A stretch of 64,000 nucleotides of DNA from an uncultured Cellulophaga sp. (GTDB lineage Bacteria; Bacteroidota; Bacteroidia; Flavobacteriales; Flavobacteriaceae). How positions within the stretch are numbered: the first letter of the stretch is position 1; the number at the start of each line of letters is the position of its first letter. A model generated the notes under the pieces. That model searched no databases. It saw only the letters and a program-made list of their open reading frames with translations, and was not told where the DNA came from. The translations under genes were made by a program, and so were the position numbers. The stretch is taken from contig CANLOV010000001.1 in assembly GCA_947492955.1 (NCBI GenBank), forward strand, positions 248,001 through 312,000, read 5' to 3'. Positions 27,225-38,048 of the stretch are shown piece by piece.

Positions 27225-27917
27225 TTATACTAAGCCTGTTATAGCAGCTATAAAACCTATGATTAACAGGACCATGAATAAGCCCAATGCAATTGCATAT
27301 ATTATTATAATTTTAGAGGGAGATGATGCTTTAGAGCTAAAGTATTTATGTAAAAAGGGAATGCCTATTACAGTGCCAAAAATAAGAAGTAGTGTAAACG
27401 GAAGGGCGTTTATAAAATTACTAGGCTTATTATTTTTATTTATTAGAGTAGCTTTTGCAGCGTAGTAGCAAACAATAGGATAAGCTATTATAATACCTGC
27501 AAAATTTATAAATTCTCTAGAACTATAAATAAGGTAATCGTAATTGTTATTCCAATGTTGAGTTTTTGTTAGATACTCTATTACAGCATCACTAATATTA
27601 AAAAATATAAAAAACAATAAAACAGCATAAGCAATATTAAACCATTTTAGTTGTATGCCAAGTTTAGTTTTATCTACGGTATAAACGGTACTCCGCAACC
27701 ATAATAACCATATTAGAATACATAAGCCCAAGCATAAGAAAATAATATTGAAAGTAATATATACTACTATAGTATTAATAGTGGAAGTTTTAGAAATATT
27801 ACTATAAATAATAGAAAATACGGTATAAAATAGAGATAATATAACAGGGCTCAATACCAAATAGAGGGCTATTTTTTTTGCAGAAAACTCTAAAATGTGC
27901 TTGTATATTTTTCTCAT
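27225..27917 (-). CDS. Six-helix membrane protein of unknown function
   Basis: A 230-residue integral membrane protein with six strongly hydrophobic segments (about 13-36, 45-73, 90-110, 133-152, 165-185 and 195-225). No conserved motif that I recognise. Flanked by same-strand genes at 126 and 85 bases; a terminator hairpin lies just upstream of it. Start ATG at 27917 is the first in frame. Confidence 0.7.
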   Translation of the reverse strand: MRKIYKHILEFSAKKIALYLVLSPVILSLFYTVFSIIYSNISKTSTINTIVVYITFNIIFLCLGLCILIWLLWLRSTVYTVDKTKLGIQLKWFNIAYAVLLFFIFFNISDAVIEYLTKTQHWNNNYDYLIYSSREFINFAGIIIAYPIVCYYAAKATLINKNNKPSNFINALPFTLLLIFGTVIGIPFLHKYFSSKASSPSKIIIIYAIALGLFMVLLIIGFIAAITGLV

Positions 27918-27940
27918 TAATTATGTTCTTATAAAAATAC

Positions 27941-27975
27941 TAAAGTAGGAAGCTTAAGAACGGCTTCCTACTTTA
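27941..27975 (-). terminator. Terminator hairpin after the gene at 28003
   Basis: A perfect 13-bp stem TAAAGTAGGAAGC / GCTTCCTACTTTA with a 9-base loop, 28 bases after the stop of the membrane protein gene on the minus strand. It is followed on that strand by a short T-rich tract (AGTATTTTTAT). Confidence 0.65.
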
Positions 27976-28002
27976 ATTACCATTTAAGTTGTAATTGAGT
28001 TA

Positions 28003-28422
28003 TTAAGAAAATAAGATGTTGGCAACAACTACCCATATTCCTACAACTACACCAATTAATCCAAGTTTACCTTGTATTGGCGCTAATTTTGCTAATAATT
28101 CCTCTCCTTTTTGTTTAGCTTCTTCATTTTTAGACAACAGCAATTTGTTGATCATTCCGTATCCAAGGATAAAACCTAAGATAGCAGATATTGCAGATCC
28201 TGCAATCCATGTAATCCACCAAATTGGGAAATCAGTAAGTAAACCTATATTTAATATGGCTTGTATTACTCCCCATATTCCCCAAAAACAAAAAACTAAA
28301 CCTATCCAACCTTGATATGGTGTTATTTTATCTAAAAGTTCTTTTGCATTTGGTTTTTTAGAAAGTAATAAAGATGGAGCTGCAAGTAGTCCTAAAATAA
28401 TTAATGTAATTCCGTAAATCAT
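28003..28422 (-). CDS. Membrane protein with internal duplication
   Basis: A 139-residue protein with four hydrophobic segments. Two halves resemble each other: [16 protein letters not shown] (about 28-43) and [16 protein letters not shown] (about 107-122), each followed by a Trp/Gly-rich helix. I know of no function. Followed by a strong terminator hairpin; upstream lies the PorP/SprF gene. Confidence 0.72.
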   Translation of the reverse strand: MIYGITLIILGLLAAPSLLLSKKPNAKELLDKITPYQGWIGLVFCFWGIWGVIQAILNIGLLTDFPIWWITWIAGSAISAILGFILGYGMINKLLLSKNEEAKQKGEELLAKLAPIQGKLGLIGVVVGIWVVVANILFS

Positions 28423-28468
28423 GTTTTTAAAATTTAAATTGGTTATTATTAATATTGAATGTTTATAC

Positions 28469-29389
28469 TTATTTTATTTGATAGCCTTTGCCAAACTGAT
28501 AACTTAAAATGAATCCATGAGTATTACCAAGTGGAGAATCATTAGTAGTTAAATTGTAATTATAGATTGCACGTATATTATTAAATAAATATATCCCAGC
28601 TAAAAAGTTTATGGCATTGCTAGTTCTGTAACCTGTTCCTATTTCAAACTTATTTCTAAAACTTACGGCAATATTAATATCTGCCTGTAGTGGAGCACCA
28701 TCTTCATATTTTAATAATATATTTGGCTTTATCATTAAACCTTGAAATCGGTTATTAAAAAAACGATACCCAAAATAGCTATAGTAAGGACTATTTAAAT
28801 TTAGACTATCATCAGAAGCTAAAGTATCTCCTAAGATATTGGGTGTAGAAAAACCAACATAAAAAGAAGCATGATTAAATAAAACTCCCAAACCTATAGT
28901 TGGTATGGTAGCATTAATATCTTGTGCGAAATTTGGGTCGCCAACAATTCCTAATTGAGTTAAACTATTTTGATATTGTTGTACGCCAGCTGTAATTCCA
29001 AACGAAAGAACACCAGGCTCATAGAGTTGCCAATAAGGACGGCTGCTCTCAAAATCAAAGTAAATTTTATATGAATAAGCTGCAAAAAAACTAGTATTTG
29101 TAGTAACTCCAATTTCATCACGAATTATACCAGCACCTAGACCAACCTTTTTTTGATTAATAGCTCCATGACCACTTAGAGAAAAACTTTTTGGACTTCC
29201 TTCGAACTGATTAAAAGTACCATTGTTGCTAATAGATAATTCTGGGTTGGTTGTTGAGCCAGCATAAGCTGCATTTATTATAAACGGATTGTAATTGTAC
29301 TCCGTAAATGTAGGGGTCTGTTGGGCATTTATAGTACTTAAAACACCTATAAATAAAGCTATGCCTGTTATTTTTTTTATAAAGTTCAT
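28469..29389 (-). CDS. PorP/SprF-family type IX secretion outer-membrane protein
   Basis: A 306-residue outer-membrane beta-barrel. A signal peptide ([23 protein letters not shown]) is followed by the family hallmark [21 protein letters not shown] (about 26) and alternating beta strands to the C-terminus. PorP/SprF proteins pair with large T9SS type-B cargo and assist its secretion or surface attachment. The gene follows the 2217-residue cargo gene after five bases, the standard cargo-partner arrangement in Bacteroidetes. Confidence 0.94.
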   Translation of the reverse strand: MNFIKKITGIALFIGVLSTINAQQTPTFTEYNYNPFIINAAYAGSTTNPELSISNNGTFNQFEGSPKSFSLSGHGAINQKKVGLGAGIIRDEIGVTTNTSFFAAYSYKIYFDFESSRPYWQLYEPGVLSFGITAGVQQYQNSLTQLGIVGDPNFAQDINATIPTIGLGVLFNHASFYVGFSTPNILGDTLASDDSLNLNSPYYSYFGYRFFNNRFQGLMIKPNILLKYEDGAPLQADINIAVSFRNKFEIGTGYRTSNAINFLAGIYLFNNIRAIYNYNLTTNDSPLGNTHGFILSYQFGKGYQIK

Positions 29390-29394
29390 GGGGT

Positions 29395-32300
29395 TTATCT
29401 TTTTATAACAACGTAGCCTTTGAGTGTATTAAAGTTATGGGGTTCACTAATTGTAAATTTGTAGAAATAGGTGCCTTCGGGTAATATATTTGCACCCATT
29501 TTTGTTTTTTGATTAGCAACTCCAGAAAAAACTGTAGAGGTATTATTATAACCTTGTACCTGAAAAACCATATCTCCCCAACGGTTATAAATACTAACAA
29601 TATTGTTAGGATGGTTTTCTATACCTTCAATTTCCCAATAATCATTTATGCCATCCCCATCTGGTGAAAACCCATGCTTTACATTATACTTTTGAGAAGC
29701 TGAGGTTCTAAATATATTTTCAGAACAATTTGTTGCTTCTCCTAAATCATTAGAATAAGGAGTAACACGAACTATAATTTCGGTATTTTCGGGTAAAAGA
29801 TTGGGGGGAGTATAACTAGTTAAAATACTAACATCCTGTTTTTCTAAAAGTACATCTCCAGCTACAGTTACTATTTCCAGAAAATACCCATCAGCATTAT
29901 CTATAGTTTCCCATTCAATAGTAGTGTTAGTAGCTACATTTGTGGCTTCATTTGTTGGTGTTGATAATAATGTACAATCTGGTACTGTTGGTGTAGTATT
30001 TGCGGCTTCAATAGTAAAGCTTTGAATAGTACAACCTGTAGCTTCTATTGTTCCGTTTATAGGAATAATAGAAACAGAAACAACTTCATCATTTAAAAAA
30101 GGCATTGTAAAATCTACGTGTGTATCTGTTGTTTCAAATTCAGGTCTATTATTATTTGCAGATCCTGTAATTGTAACTTTATAAGCTGTAGCATTAGCAA
30201 TGGGACCCCAAGTAATTTGATTTAGCGTTGTAGCTACATTTGTAGCTTCATTAATAGGAGTAGCTAATGTAGCGCAAACAGGTGTTGTTGGTGTAGATGT
30301 ATTTGGGTCATTAGCAATAGTAAAGCTTACGGTAGGGCAATTAAACAATGGTCTTCCAAAGGCATTATACGGAATTATATTTACGTTAACTGTTTCTCCA
30401 TATAAAAAATCATTTTGAAACATATAGGTAGTACCTCTTGGCACATCAATAGAAGAAACATTATTATTAGCTGTGCCAGTTACTGTAACATCATATCCAC
30501 TTGCATTAGCAATCGGGGGCCAAGAAACAGAGGTAATATTAGGCGATATATTTGTAGCGCCATTTGCAGGAGAACTTATACTAGTACATGGAGGAGGAGT
30601 TGTAGGAAACTCAATAATAGTAAAGCTTTGCGCATTACAAGTTGTATTTACTCCTGCAGAATTATAAGGTTCAATTTTAATATTAACAACTTCTTCGTGG
30701 GTAAAGTCATTTGCGAAATTATAAGAAGTACCAGTAGTTACATCAAAATTAGATACGTTATTATCAGCAGTTCCAGATACTGTTATTAGATATCCATCGG
30801 CATTAGCAACAGGTTCCCATGATACAGAAGCTCTATTAACAGAAACACCTGTACCTCTATTGGCAGGAGTACTTAATGTTGCACAAACAGGCGTTGTTGG
30901 TGTAGTATTTGCAGCTTCAATAGTAAAGTTTTGAATAGTACAACCTGTAGCTTCTACGGTTCCGTTTATAGGAATAATAGAAACAGAAACAACTTCATCA
31001 TTTAAAAAGGGCATTGTAAAATCTACGTGTGTATCTGTTGTTTCAAATTCAGGTCTATTATTATTTGTAGTTCCAGTAATTGTAACTTTATAAGCGGTGG
31101 CATTAGCAATAGCATCCCAAGTAATTTGGTTTAGTGTTGTTGCTACATTTGTAGCTTTATTCCTTGGAGTAGCTAATGTTGTACAATTCGGTGCTGTTGG
31201 TGTGTTTTCAGTTAATGTAAGCTCAAAAGATTTTTCATTAGCACAGCTACCTGTACCATCATAAATATAAAGAGTAACAGGATAGCTAGTAAAATCGGTA
31301 AAGTTAATAACATCACCTGCATCATAGCTTGTGCCTCCACCATCGGTTTCTGTATAATATGCTTCTGACCCTGTAAGTTGTGTTCCTGTGATGGTAGGCA
31401 AAGTATATGAATCTACATGGGTTTGGTTGGCTAAATCGGTAACTGTAGGTCCAGCAATACCTCTATCTGTGATAGTCCAAAAGTCTGAGTTAATCATATT
31501 GGTTCTGGCAGACTCACCTTCACAATATTGGCTGTTTCCACCACTAAAGGTGACATTGGGTTGTAAATCTCTTGCATTCCAACCAATTAATAAAGCATCA
31601 TAATTGGCTGTAGAAAGTGCAGAACCATTAAACATATTTGAAGCATCAGTCACTTTTTCTACATTCCAACTTCCAATATTTTGATCAAAAGCGTTTGCAG
31701 GTGAAAACGCGGCCGATAAATTAGTTACGTTAGAAACATCCCAATTATCTAGAGGTTGGTTAAAAATTATAGCTCCTTGAAACAAAAGAGACATATTTGT
31801 TACATTAGAAACATCCCAACTGTTTAGAGGTTGATTAAAACTTCTATTATTCTGAAACATAAATGCCATATCGGTTACATTACTCATGTTCCAATTGTCT
31901 ATGTTAGAATTAAAAAGTCTACAGGTAGCAAACATTCCTTTGGTACTAGTAACATTAGATAAATCTGGGATGTCAGAGAAATTCCCAGTTAAATTTATAC
32001 ACCCTGTAAAAGCATTGGACATAGAAGTCCAAGGGTTTGTACCCCATTGTTCAATAGTTAATATTTTAGTAGAATTATCCGTTGCCGTTGGATTTCCGTT
32101 TGTATTAAAATAAATTCTAGGAAACAAGCCAGTAATTGTTACCGTATAAACTCCAGGCATTGCATAGGTGTGGGTAGCATCTCCGGTTTCCACTGTTGAA
32201 GTAGTTGTATCACCCCAGTCTACCGTATAGTTATATCCTCCTCCTGTTGTAGGAATGATGATATCTTCATTTATTGTGGTTGTTTGCCAAGTGGTTATAA

Positions 32301-35300
32301 AAGGACGACTTGTTGCACAAGCCATGCCACTTTCTTTACCTCCATCGTTTATAATCCAGGTGTTAGATGCTATCATATTAGCTCTGGCATCTTCAGCTAC
32401 CTGTGAGCAATATTTACTATTTCCTCCACTGAAATTAACATTTGATTGTAAATTTTGAGCATTCCAACCTATTAAAAGAGCATCGTAATTGGCTGTAGAA
32501 AGGGTAACTCCCTCAAACATATTATCGGCAGAAGTTATATTTTCTACAGTCCAATTGCTAATGTCTTGGTCGAAAGTGGTTGCATTATGGAACATTTGGG
32601 ATACCGTTTTAACACTACTCATATTCCAATCGGCAATATCTTGATTGAAATTTCTTGCACCATCAAACATTCTACTAGCAATTGTAAGAGAGCTAAAATT
32701 CCAACTTCCTATATCTTGGTTAAACGCTCTAGCCCCCAAAAACATCATATTAGTAGTAGTTACTTTACTTACGTTCCAGTCACTAATATCTTGATTAAAA
32801 ACAGATGCTCCCTGAAACATTGTACTCATATCAGTTACATTATCTACTTCCCAACTTCCAATATCTTGGTTAAACAGACTACATCCTAGAAACATATTAC
32901 GAGTAGACACTACAGCACTTACATCCCAATTTCCTATGTCTTGATTAAAGGCTCTTGCATCAGCAAGCATAGAATCCATGTTAATAACGTTGCTTACATT
33001 CCAATTACCTATATCACTATTAAATGAAGAAGCAAACAAAAACATAGAATTCATTAATGTTACTTCACCAACATCCCAATCACTTATATTACCATTAAAA
33101 GCTCGTGCATTATTGAACATAGCCCTCATATTTGTTGTTTTGCTAACGTCCCAATTATTTAGGTCGGTATTAAATGAGGTACAGTCAGCAAACATATTAC
33201 TCATATTAGTAACTAAAGTTAAATCTGGAGCATCTGTAAAGTTGCCTTGTAAGTTTGAACATCCATAAAAAGCTCCTTCCATAGAAGTCCATTCAATATC
33301 CCCCCATTGCTCAATAGTTAGTAGTTTTTCCCGATCTACAGCATTGTTGTCAAAATGAATTCTTGGAAAATTTCCAGTAATTTTAATAGTATGGATTCCA
33401 GGCATTGCATAGGAGTGAGTTGCATTACCTGTTTCACTTGTAGTTGTGGCATCTCCCCAATCTACTGTGTAGTTATAGGTTTCCCCCGCAAAGGTAGGTA
33501 TAGTAATGGTTTCGTTCACTGTAGTTGTTTCCCAAGTGCTTATAAATTGGTTGCCAGATGGTATAATTATTGAGGTATTGGTTATGGTAAATGTTTCTGG
33601 TGTACACCCAGAAGCAGATCCAATATTATTTTCCGGTACTATCGTTACCGTAACAATTTCACCAGTATTAAAATCATTTGATAAGGTTAAAAAGGTTTCT
33701 GTAGTATTGGTAGTTATATCATTGGCACTACTTGGACTGCTAATTGTAATATTATATTCATCTGCTCCATTGGCAGGGTTCCATTCTATTCTAGATAAAT
33801 CAGCGGCAACATTAGACTCAATATTAAAAGGTGACGATAAAGAGGTACAATCTGGGGATATAGTACTTGAATTTGTACTAAAAGACTGTTCCGTACAGGT
33901 GAAATCACCGTCATCATAGTATGGTGTTATAGTAACGAAATAGTCTTCATTAGGATCCAAGTCCGAATCAAAATTGTAAACGGTTACATCCCTAACATCT
34001 TCATTATTTACCACATCGGTTGCCCCAGACGTAGTCCCTACACTAATTTTATAACCACATGCTCCAGGAGTGTCATTCCACTGTACCCCAGAATTTATAG
34101 GCACATTGGTTAATGGCATATCTAATGTAACACACTCTTTAGTTGCATTTACGGTTAATGTAATGTTATTTCTAACTAATAAAAGATTTTTACCATTAGT
34201 CCCGGGAGGATTACTATTTTCAAAAGGGATTAAATCACTAGTAATTTCTGAATAATAGACACCATTATCGCAAGTGTTTAAATCTGTAATTGTGTATTCA
34301 GGCGCATCTGGAGCATCAATAATCTCTACCCCATCTTTATACCATTTATAATGGTTTTGAGAACCTCTTACAGTTGTCGTAAGTGTAATATCATCTCCTG
34401 CGTTTGGAGTAAGGTTTTCAATAGGATTTACTTTCTTTTGCCCAGCGTAATTATATGTGTTAAAATAGTTAAAAAAGCTATTGGAATAATTAGGCGAATG
34501 GTTATTGAGGAAGTAAAGATATTGGTCGTGTACTGTTTCAAAATCTTCAAAATGGAAATTATTATCTTCAATTTCCAATATAAATCTATGAGTGTTATTA
34601 TTTACTATAGTACTAAAATCGGGTATTAAACCTGTTAGATTATTGTGATGTACTATAAGTTCATAAGATCCAGAAATAAAGCGCCCCGAGTTAATGAAGT
34701 TTTGATAATATTCTTTTAAAATATCATTGCCTGAAAATAAATTATTATCAATGATTAATTTTTTAAGCTTAGAGTTTTGACTTATATCTAATGATTCTAT
34801 TTGATTGAATGATGCTGTAAAGTCCTCTAATTCTGTATTTTGAGTTAGGTCTAAACCTGTGGTTGTAAATAAATTATTATCGATCTCTAAATCTTCTAGA
34901 AGGATATTTGCTGTTACATCTAGGTTAGGTAATTTATTTTCTCCTAAAAGAATACTTTTTAATAAAATGTTGGTAGAAAGGTCCAAATTTGTAATTAAAT
35001 TATCTTTAGCATTTAATGAAACCAATTTATCATTTTGTTCAGTATTTATGGTAGTTAAGTCATTATCTGATATGTCTAAAGAAAAGAGTTCCGTATTTTT
35101 GGTGATGTCAACATTAGTCATTTTATTATTTACCAAAGTAAGTGTCTCTAAAAGCAAATTGTCTGTAATGTCTAAAAATTGTAATGAAGTAGGGTTTCCA
35201 TTGCGTATAGTGAGATTTTTAAGATTAGGGGCCCCGTTGAATGATACTGAACTTATATTATGAATTTGAATTTTAACATCTGTTAGTGTTGTTGTTTGTG

Positions 35301-36048
35301 GCGGAATAAAAGTGACCACACCAGTACCAGTGAAATCAATAGTCTCAAGGGCTACAAACGAAGAAAGGTCAATAGTCGGTATTGCGCCATTGAATAGTCT
35401 AAAATAAGTTAAAGACGTTTTAACTATTGGTAAAGTTACATTGATAACACTTGAAGCACCTACTCCTAGTGATAATGTTTCTAAATTATCAAATACTCCT
35501 AAATCTATAGTTAAATTATGCCTAGAATAAATGTTTAGATTGTTAAGTGTAGTCGTGTTAGGTAAGATGAAATTTTCTAAATCGCCAAAATTATATACAT
35601 GAATACTTGTTAAGTTAATATTTGCAGAAAAGTCAATAGTGGTTATTGGAGCAGCATTAACTCCTCCATTAGCCCGCATATCAATTATTTTTAAATTTAC
35701 ATTTGTACTTAAATCTAAATTAGCCAAAACAGTATTGTTGTTAAAAACCAATTCTTCTAATAGAACAAGATTGTTAAGTGGTAAATCTGTGAATAAGTTA
35801 TTTCCTAAATTTAGTGTAGTAACATTAACAAAAGCTTCTAACCCTGTAAAATCGACTATGTCATTTCTAGTAATATTTAAGTTAGTTACTGCTTGTGCAT
35901 CTGCATTTAAAATGTTTCCATTTACACCATTGGTGTCAATACCCTGATCTACCAAAAATTGTTCAAAATTTGTATCAGATATTGTTGTGGTTTGTGCATT
36001 GCTAACAAAACAAATACATATAAAAATAAATGTAAATAAGTTTTTCAT
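29395..36048 (-). CDS. Giant T9SS type-B surface protein with LRR, BspA-type repeats and FN3-like domains
   Basis: 2217 residues. Approximate domain order: signal peptide (1-19); leucine-rich-repeat region (25-530); Ig-like domain (535-635); two FN3-like domains (640-830); two modules, each a PKD-like domain (VDWGD) plus DUF285/BspA repeats with MF...FNQDI..WDVSNVT units (about 835-1245 and 1250-1530); an Ig-like domain; four or five FN3-like repeats (to about 2110); and a gliding-motility-type C-terminal sorting domain (2120-2217: SPDGDGIND, IYNRWG, GTYFYKFTI, GYVVIKR). It should be exported by the type IX system and surface-displayed or released; adhesion is the likely role. Two FN3 units are nearly identical at DNA level. 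Confidence 0.95.
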   Translation of the reverse strand: MKNLFTFIFICICFVSNAQTTTISDTNFEQFLVDQGIDTNGVNGNILNADAQAVTNLNITRNDIVDFTGLEAFVNVTTLNLGNNLFTDLPLNNLVLLEELVFNNNTVLANLDLSTNVNLKIIDMRANGGVNAAPITTIDFSANINLTSIHVYNFGDLENFILPNTTTLNNLNIYSRHNLTIDLGVFDNLETLSLGVGASSVINVTLPIVKTSLTYFRLFNGAIPTIDLSSFVALETIDFTGTGVVTFIPPQTTTLTDVKIQIHNISSVSFNGAPNLKNLTIRNGNPTSLQFLDITDNLLLETLTLVNNKMTNVDITKNTELFSLDISDNDLTTINTEQNDKLVSLNAKDNLITNLDLSTNILLKSILLGENKLPNLDVTANILLEDLEIDNNLFTTTGLDLTQNTELEDFTASFNQIESLDISQNSKLKKLIIDNNLFSGNDILKEYYQNFINSGRFISGSYELIVHHNNLTGLIPDFSTIVNNNTHRFILEIEDNNFHFEDFETVHDQYLYFLNNHSPNYSNSFFNYFNTYNYAGQKKVNPIENLTPNAGDDITLTTTVRGSQNHYKWYKDGVEIIDAPDAPEYTITDLNTCDNGVYYSEITSDLIPFENSNPPGTNGKNLLLVRNNITLTVNATKECVTLDMPLTNVPINSGVQWNDTPGACGYKISVGTTSGATDVVNNEDVRDVTVYNFDSDLDPNEDYFVTITPYYDDGDFTCTEQSFSTNSSTISPDCTSLSSPFNIESNVAADLSRIEWNPANGADEYNITISSPSSANDITTNTTETFLTLSNDFNTGEIVTVTIVPENNIGSASGCTPETFTITNTSIIIPSGNQFISTWETTTVNETITIPTFAGETYNYTVDWGDATTTSETGNATHSYAMPGIHTIKITGNFPRIHFDNNAVDREKLLTIEQWGDIEWTSMEGAFYGCSNLQGNFTDAPDLTLVTNMSNMFADCTSFNTDLNNWDVSKTTNMRAMFNNARAFNGNISDWDVGEVTLMNSMFLFASSFNSDIGNWNVSNVINMDSMLADARAFNQDIGNWDVSAVVSTRNMFLGCSLFNQDIGSWEVDNVTDMSTMFQGASVFNQDISDWNVSKVTTTNMMFLGARAFNQDIGSWNFSSLTIASRMFDGARNFNQDIADWNMSSVKTVSQMFHNATTFDQDISNWTVENITSADNMFEGVTLSTANYDALLIGWNAQNLQSNVNFSGGNSKYCSQVAEDARANMIASNTWIINDGGKESGMACATSRPFITTWQTTTINEDIIIPTTGGGYNYTVDWGDTTTSTVETGDATHTYAMPGVYTVTITGLFPRIYFNTNGNPTATDNSTKILTIEQWGTNPWTSMSNAFTGCINLTGNFSDIPDLSNVTSTKGMFATCRLFNSNIDNWNMSNVTDMAFMFQNNRSFNQPLNSWDVSNVTNMSLLFQGAIIFNQPLDNWDVSNVTNLSAAFSPANAFDQNIGSWNVEKVTDASNMFNGSALSTANYDALLIGWNARDLQPNVTFSGGNSQYCEGESARTNMINSDFWTITDRGIAGPTVTDLANQTHVDSYTLPTITGTQLTGSEAYYTETDGGGTSYDAGDVINFTDFTSYPVTLYIYDGTGSCANEKSFELTLTENTPTAPNCTTLATPRNKATNVATTLNQITWDAIANATAYKVTITGTTNNNRPEFETTDTHVDFTMPFLNDEVVSVSIIPINGTVEATGCTIQNFTIEAANTTPTTPVCATLSTPANRGTGVSVNRASVSWEPVANADGYLITVSGTADNNVSNFDVTTGTSYNFANDFTHEEVVNIKIEPYNSAGVNTTCNAQSFTIIEFPTTPPPCTSISSPANGATNISPNITSVSWPPIANASGYDVTVTGTANNNVSSIDVPRGTTYMFQNDFLYGETVNVNIIPYNAFGRPLFNCPTVSFTIANDPNTSTPTTPVCATLATPINEATNVATTLNQITWGPIANATAYKVTITGSANNNRPEFETTDTHVDFTMPFLNDEVVSVSIIPINGTIEATGCTIQSFTIEAANTTPTVPDCTLLSTPTNEATNVATNTTIEWETIDNADGYFLEIVTVAGDVLLEKQDVSILTSYTPPNLLPENTEIIVRVTPYSNDLGEATNCSENIFRTSASQKYNVKHGFSPDGDGINDYWEIEGIENHPNNIVSIYNRWGDMVFQVQGYNNTSTVFSGVANQKTKMGANILPEGTYFYKFTISEPHNFNTLKGYVVIKR
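29992..30280 (-). repeat. Intragenic repeat copy A (FN3-like unit of the T9SS protein)
   Basis: About 289 bases nearly identical to 30901-31189; the offset is exactly 909 bases (303 codons), so the frame is kept. It encodes the unit containing PEFETTDTHVDFTMPFLNDE and ATGCTIQSFTIEAANTTPT. Confidence 0.85.
30901..31189 (-). repeat. Intragenic repeat copy B (FN3-like unit of the T9SS protein)
   Basis: Second copy of the unit at 29992-30280, with only scattered substitutions (for example Ser-Phe to Asn-Phe in the ATGCTIQ segment). The near identity at synonymous sites indicates recent duplication or gene conversion. Confidence 0.85.
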
Positions 36049-36142
36049 TATGTGGTTGTAATTTACAATAGACTAACAAAACGCAATTATACCACGTAAA
36101 ATTGTTGAATAAGTACCAACCGAGCGAGTGGAACCTCTTTTT

Positions 36143-37762
36143 TTATAAAATACCTTGTTTTTTGCGGTATTCAGAGGGAGTGGAACCAGTATGGTTTTTA
36201 AAAACTCTATTGAATGAAGTTTTACTTTTAAAGCCAGCTTCAAATGCAATGGTTAATATTTTAGAGTTTTTATGCTTTGTACTTTGTATTAATTTTTGTG
36301 CTTCTAGTACTCTATAGGAGTTTATGAAATTGTAAAAATTTTGTTCAAAACAATAGTGCAGTACTTCTGAAAAATGATGACTACTAATTTCTAAACTATC
36401 GGCAAGTTGAGATTGGTTTAGGTTATAATTTAGATAGGGTTTTTCTTGTTCCATATAACGGATAATTTTTTTCTTATACAGCTCTCTATCTTTATTTGTT
36501 AAAGAAGAATTTTTATAGGCAATAGTTTTATACTCTTGCACAATTTCTTTATCAATTTTTTCCGTTTTTGTAATTGAATTTTTAAGTGTTGTGTATTGTT
36601 TTTGTAGCTTCTCTTGTTCACGCTCAATTCCCTTTTTTCTTTTAATATAAAAAAATAAGAGGCTAATTAAGATAGTAAATAATACGCCAACCCATATGAT
36701 AGCTTGCTTTCTTCTTTTACTTAAATCAGAAATAATTTTGTTACTATTCGTTAGCTCTTTGGTTTTAGCTTCAATATTTTTAGTTAAATCTATTTTTGTT
36801 GCCTTATTGGTGTTTTTTAGGTGTAGATTTCTGGTTTCTACATATTTTTTTTGCTCAATGTAAGATTTTTTAAAATCACCTTTTTGCTCATAAATTTTAG
36901 AAATATGCTTGTGGCAATCCATTTTTATAGTAACTAAACCTTTATCTATAGCTATTTTTTTTGCTTCGTTTAAATAACTTAATGCTTTATTTAAATGCCC
37001 TAATTTATAATTAGAAGCACCTATGTTTAATAGCGTAGATGCTCTTTTTTTTGTTGGTTTTTTTAGATAGTTTAAAGCCAAGGCTTCATTTGCAGAAGTA
37101 ATCGCTTTATTGTATTTAGCTTGGTTGTAATAGGCATCACTAATACTATTTAGAGCAGTTGCTATATTACTTTCATTATTAGTTTGTTTACCTATAATTT
37201 TAGACTGTTGCGCATAATCTAAAACTTTATTGTACTGTTTTAGTTCAGCATAATTATTAGCCAATCCAATTAAAGCAGCTGCTTTAATTTTTTCTGAGTT
37301 TTTTGTTTTAGTAGCAATTTTTAGAACTTCTTCCATAACATTAATAGCCTTTTTATAAGAACCTATATTATGATAGGTGTTTCCCATATTTACTAACACT
37401 ATAGTTTTAGTTCTAAAATCTTTAGGAATTAGCTTGCATTTTTCTAGTGCTACATGGTATAAGTCTATAGAAGTATGGTGCTCACTTCTGTTATTAAAAT
37501 AAACACCTTGATTTATTAATGCAAGAACATGCATTTTGGTAAAATTATGCTTTTTAGCAACGCTTAATAAGGAGTCGCTATAGTTTTTATGCAATTGGTA
37601 ATCTCCGTTTCTGTAATGAACTTGTAGAGCCTTTAAAAATTCTTCGGCTTTATGTTGCGCTTTATTAACTATTAACTGCTCAGATGTTTGTGTTTGCTGA
37701 GAACTTAAACATATGCTATATAAAAGAATGATTAGAGAGAATAGCGTACTAATAGTTTTCAT
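36143..37762 (-). CDS. TPR sensor with transmembrane helix and AraC-type DNA-binding domain
   Basis: A 539-residue one-component regulator. Signal peptide (about 1-22), periplasmic TPR array (about 30-330), one transmembrane helix (about 350-370, WVGVLFTILISLLFFYI), a short coiled coil and a C-terminal AraC HTH (about 440-539; LADSLEISSHHFSEVL, IAFEAGFKSKTSFNRVFK). This hybrid architecture is typical of flavobacteria. It lies just upstream of the T9SS cargo gene on the same strand (94-base gap) and may regulate it. Confidence 0.9.
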   Translation of the reverse strand: MKTISTLFSLIILLYSICLSSQQTQTSEQLIVNKAQHKAEEFLKALQVHYRNGDYQLHKNYSDSLLSVAKKHNFTKMHVLALINQGVYFNNRSEHHTSIDLYHVALEKCKLIPKDFRTKTIVLVNMGNTYHNIGSYKKAINVMEEVLKIATKTKNSEKIKAAALIGLANNYAELKQYNKVLDYAQQSKIIGKQTNNESNIATALNSISDAYYNQAKYNKAITSANEALALNYLKKPTKKRASTLLNIGASNYKLGHLNKALSYLNEAKKIAIDKGLVTIKMDCHKHISKIYEQKGDFKKSYIEQKKYVETRNLHLKNTNKATKIDLTKNIEAKTKELTNSNKIISDLSKRRKQAIIWVGVLFTILISLLFFYIKRKKGIEREQEKLQKQYTTLKNSITKTEKIDKEIVQEYKTIAYKNSSLTNKDRELYKKKIIRYMEQEKPYLNYNLNQSQLADSLEISSHHFSEVLHYCFEQNFYNFINSYRVLEAQKLIQSTKHKNSKILTIAFEAGFKSKTSFNRVFKNHTGSTPSEYRKKQGIL

Positions 37763-38048
37763 TATGGTTCTAGGTGGTTGGTTGTAAAATACAAGATAAT
37801 GGTTTATTATTAAATAAAAAGGAAGGAAACGTTACATAGTGCTAAAAAGGTATAGGTTAATCTTAGGTTTAATTTGGGGATATTTTATGTATTAAACTCT
37901 AAAAACTGTATTTTTAGTAATACCATATTAACTAGTTAAATTACAGGTTACATTTAATAATTTTTACAATGACTCTTTGTTTTCAATTGTTTGGGAATGT
38001 TATTTTCCGTATTTGTCTTTCTGCGTTTTGTATAAATCTTTGTGCTTT

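Noticed and set aside
29403-36317. Many 60-140 codon frames antisense or out of frame to the T9SS protein gene
   Set aside because: All lie within the repetitive 6.6-kb coding region and reflect its low-complexity composition.
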